From Pseudomonas fulva 12-X (GTDB lineage Bacteria; Pseudomonadota; Gammaproteobacteria; Pseudomonadales; Pseudomonadaceae), in contig NC_015556.1 in assembly GCF_000213805.1 (NCBI RefSeq), positions 2,108,001 through 2,172,000 of the forward strand: DNA of 64,000 nucleotides. Reading direction: 5' to 3'. The notes under the pieces are model-generated. The model saw only the letters and a program-made list of their open reading frames with translations, did not search any database and was not told where the DNA came from. Shown in pieces: positions 63,109-64,000 of the stretch. The translations under genes and the position numbers were made by a program. Each line of letters starts with the position of its first letter. Position 1 is the first letter of the stretch.

Positions 63109-64000
63109 GCCGCGACGTTTTCATTTGCGACGCCGTGCGTACGCCGATTGGCCGCCTCAACGGCGCTTTGTCCGCGGTACGTGCCGACGACCTGGCGGCG
63201 ATTCCGCTCAAGGCCCTGGTCGAGCGTAACCCGCAGGTCGATTGGTCAGCGGTCGACGAGGTATTCATGGGCTGCGCCAACCAGTCCGGCGAGGACAACC
63301 GCAACGTGGCGCGGATGGCGCTGCTGCTCGCCGGCCTGCCGGAAACGGTGCCAGGTGTGACCCTCAATCGCCTGTGCGCCTCAGGCATGGAAGCGGTCGG
63401 TGCTGCGTTCCGCGCCATCGCCTCGGGCGAGATGGAGCTGGCCATCGCCGCAGGCGTCGAGTCGATGACCCGCGCGCCCTACGTGATGGGCAAGGCCGAC
63501 AGCGCCTTTGGCCGCGGCCAGAAGCTGGAAGACACCACCCTGGGTTGGCGCTTCGTCAACCCGGCGATGAAAGAGCAGTACGGCGTCGATCCGATGCCGG
63601 TCACCGGTGACAACGTCGCTGAGGACTATGGCGTCAGCCGCGCCGACCAAGACGCCTTCGGTCTGCGCAGCCAGCAGCGTGCAGCAGCGGCCCAGGAAGC
63701 TGGTTACTACGCCGAGGAGATCGTCCCGGTGGTGATCAAGACCAAGAAGGGCGAGATCGTCGTCGATACTGACGAGCACCCGCGTGCCGACACCACCGCC
63801 GAAGGCCTGGCCAAGCTCAAGCCGGTCAACGGCCCGGACAAAACCGTCACCGCCGGCAACGCCTCGGGCCTCAACGATGGCGCCTCGGCGATGATCCTGG
63901 CATCGGCCGAAGCCGTTGAACAGTACGGCCTCAAGCCCCGTGCCAAGGTGCTGGGCATGGCCAGCGGCGGCGTCGCGCCACGCATCATGGGCGTCGGCCC
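63105..64000 (+). CDS. pcaF: Beta-ketoadipyl-CoA thiolase PcaF (partial, cut by the window end)
   Basis: The first 298 residues of a thiolase of normally about 400. MSRDVFICDAVRTPIGRLNGALSAVRADDLAA is the PcaF start. Active-site Cys lies in LNRLCASGMEA (near 90). The window ends at VLGMASGGVAPRIMGVGP. It cleaves beta-ketoadipyl-CoA into acetyl-CoA and succinyl-CoA. It overlaps the pcaJ stop (ATGA) and has a very strong ribosome binding site. Confidence 0.95.
   Translation, partial: MSRDVFICDAVRTPIGRLNGALSAVRADDLAAIPLKALVERNPQVDWSAVDEVFMGCANQSGEDNRNVARMALLLAGLPETVPGVTLNRLCASGMEAVGAAFRAIASGEMELAIAAGVESMTRAPYVMGKADSAFGRGQKLEDTTLGWRFVNPAMKEQYGVDPMPVTGDNVAEDYGVSRADQDAFGLRSQQRAAAAQEAGYYAEEIVPVVIKTKKGEIVVDTDEHPRADTTAEGLAKLKPVNGPDKTVTAGNASGLNDGASAMILASAEAVEQYGLKPRAKVLGMASGGVAPRIMGVG

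Overview
The window is a high-GC chromosomal segment from a Pseudomonas-type gammaproteobacterium, probably of the aeruginosa/oleovorans/alcaligenes side of the genus. The evidence is gene content and order: cyaB, trkH, a cpxR-P-A locus, scpAB, rluB, yciK, mupP, ubiG, mtaD, mtnA, gyrA, serC, pheA, hisC, tyrA-aroA, cmk and rpsA follow one another much as in P. aeruginosa. REP elements, a REP-associated transposase and Crc/Hfq-type CA motifs point the same way. Almost every base belongs to an ordinary gene. I see no tRNA, rRNA, CRISPR array, prophage or complete insertion sequence.

Layout. 1-840: a REP-associated tyrosine transposase (RAYT) flanked by palindromic repeats. 0.8-16 kb: mixed housekeeping genes (mnmC, polyphosphate:AMP phosphotransferase, recQ, a MarR/efflux pair, a FimV-like landmark protein, a Rdx selenoprotein-family protein, a CsaA-like tRNA-binding protein, an AraC regulator) and a metallophosphatase followed by a glycosyltransferase broken by one frameshift. 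16-24 kb: membrane adenylate cyclase, potassium uptake, small proteins, and a yciI-cpxR-cpxP-cpxA envelope-stress locus with a CpxR box. 24-31 kb: rnm, yciO, scpA, scpB, DUF1289 gene, rluB, a diguanylate cyclase and yciK. 31-37 kb: mupP and ubiG, separated here by a class V aminotransferase gene, then mtaD and an mtnA-like gene whose product lacks the usual catalytic residues. 37-48.4 kb: gyrA-serC-pheA-hisC-tyrA/aroA-cmk-rpsA, tightly packed and partly overlapping.

48.4-64 kb: a complete benzoate-to-beta-ketoadipate block. BenABC and BenD turn benzoate into catechol. BenK, BenE and an OprD-family porin import it. CatA, CatB and CatC carry catechol to beta-ketoadipate enol-lactone. PcaI, PcaJ and PcaF (cut by the window end) convert beta-ketoadipate to TCA intermediates; the enol-lactone hydrolase PcaD is not in the window. 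Control is readable from the DNA: two perfect XylS/BenR-type boxes before benA, a CatR operator between catR and catB, PcaR-type sites before pcaI, and CA motifs (Crc/Hfq targets) beside the ribosome binding sites of benA, benK, the porin gene, catA, benR and the catB leader. The block sits directly after rpsA, where pseudomonads normally carry ihfB.

No clearly new multi-gene system was found. The most unusual observations are the MtnA-like protein with catalytic Cys and Asp replaced but substrate-binding residues kept, a 43-codon leader ORF that overlaps the catB start and carries the only good ribosome binding site, tandem hairpins in the benA leader, and a 181-bp MITE-like insertion one base after trkH.
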